This document shows positions 21,415-21,446 of a stretch of 21,446 nucleotides of DNA, piece by piece (the first letter of the stretch is position 1; the number at the start of each line of letters is the position of its first letter). The translations under genes and the position numbers were made by a program. The stretch comes from CAYLLN01 sp036496265 (GTDB taxonomy: Bacteria; Planctomycetota; Planctomycetia; Pirellulales; Pirellulaceae). The notes below the pieces were generated by a model. The model was not told the origin of the DNA, made no database searches, and worked only from the letters and a program-made list of their open reading frames with translations. The stretch lies in the NCBI GenBank assembly GCA_036496265.1, contig DASXLL010000238.1, forward strand, positions 1 to 21,446, read 5' to 3'.

Positions 21415-21446
21415 GGGAGTGGGGGAGGGAGTGGGGGAGGGGGAGG
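21415..21446 (+). repeat. G-rich 12-bp tandem repeat
   Basis: Two perfect units of GGGAGTGGGGGA (21415-21426, 21427-21438) are followed by GGGGGAGG up to the window edge. The runs of three to five Gs could form a G-quadruplex. The full extent is cut by the window end. Confidence 0.8.

Larger units (their letters stand above)
20883..21446. other. Non-coding region at the window end, repeat-rich
   Basis: No supportable gene. It holds GGTCAGGGTTCAGGGT-like text (about 20894-20909), a G/T-rich stretch that is the reverse-complement style of the repeat at 3550-3605 (20935-21003), a cluster of CTAATA words (21071-21196), a CGCGGAT-related repeat (21246-21268), a 22-bp imperfect palindrome (21377-21398) and a G-rich tandem repeat to the end. 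Promoter elements for the minus-strand DUF2200 gene should lie near 20890-20960, but none is clear. Confidence 0.6.

Overview
The window looks like chromosomal DNA of a planctomycete, most likely of the Pirellulales type. The grounds are a Tat-exported Gfo/Idh/MocA oxidoreductase, a secreted protein that looks like the planctomycete family DUF1598, a large secreted DUF11-type protein, loosely packed genes, and intergenic spaces full of short dispersed repeats and palindromes of the kind typical of planctomycete genomes. This taxonomic call rests on gene content and style, not on a marker gene. No rRNA, tRNA, CRISPR array, intact insertion sequence or replication origin was seen.

Layout. Positions 1-482 are non-coding and repeat-bearing. 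A minus-strand TPR/glycosyltransferase fusion (483-2042) is followed by 600 bp of non-coding DNA. Next comes a divergent pair: a small unknown protein (minus, 2651-2893) and a single-domain response regulator (plus, 3004-3516). An 800-bp gap contains dispersed repeats and a run of potential stem-loops. It leads to a class I glutamine amidotransferase-like hydrolase without the expected nucleophile cysteine (4334-5080), which is closed by a clear intrinsic terminator. Then follow an overlapping pair, a ParD-tail-like small protein and a HEAT-repeat protein (5212-6046), and purM (6190-7254).

The next plus-strand block carries envelope functions: a lipoprotein (7351-8199), a heptosyltransferase-like GT9 enzyme (8222-9304), the secreted DUF1598-like protein (9604-11061), and a CPBP membrane protease whose start overlaps it (11046-11885). 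The Tat-exported oxidoreductase (12003-13469) ends inside a possible TA-flanked, MITE-like inverted-repeat element. A large secreted DUF11-like protein (13883-16561) converges on a minus-strand GT4 glycosyltransferase (16567-17871).

The last block is a likely redox-responsive unit: a MarR regulator with a palindrome over its probable promoter (18036-18563), pirin (18645-19337) and a ferredoxin/metallo-beta-lactamase fusion (19368-20255). A palindrome-rich spacer, a minus-strand DUF2200 protein (20529-20882) and 560 bp of repeat-rich non-coding DNA finish the window.

Most genes are ordinary cell-envelope, purine and redox functions. The points most worth a second look are the amidotransferase homologue lacking its cysteine, the ParD-tail-like/HEAT overlapping pair, the small element at the oxidoreductase stop codon, the MarR-pirin-Fd/MBL unit with its operator, and the structured intergenic region at 3860-4015.
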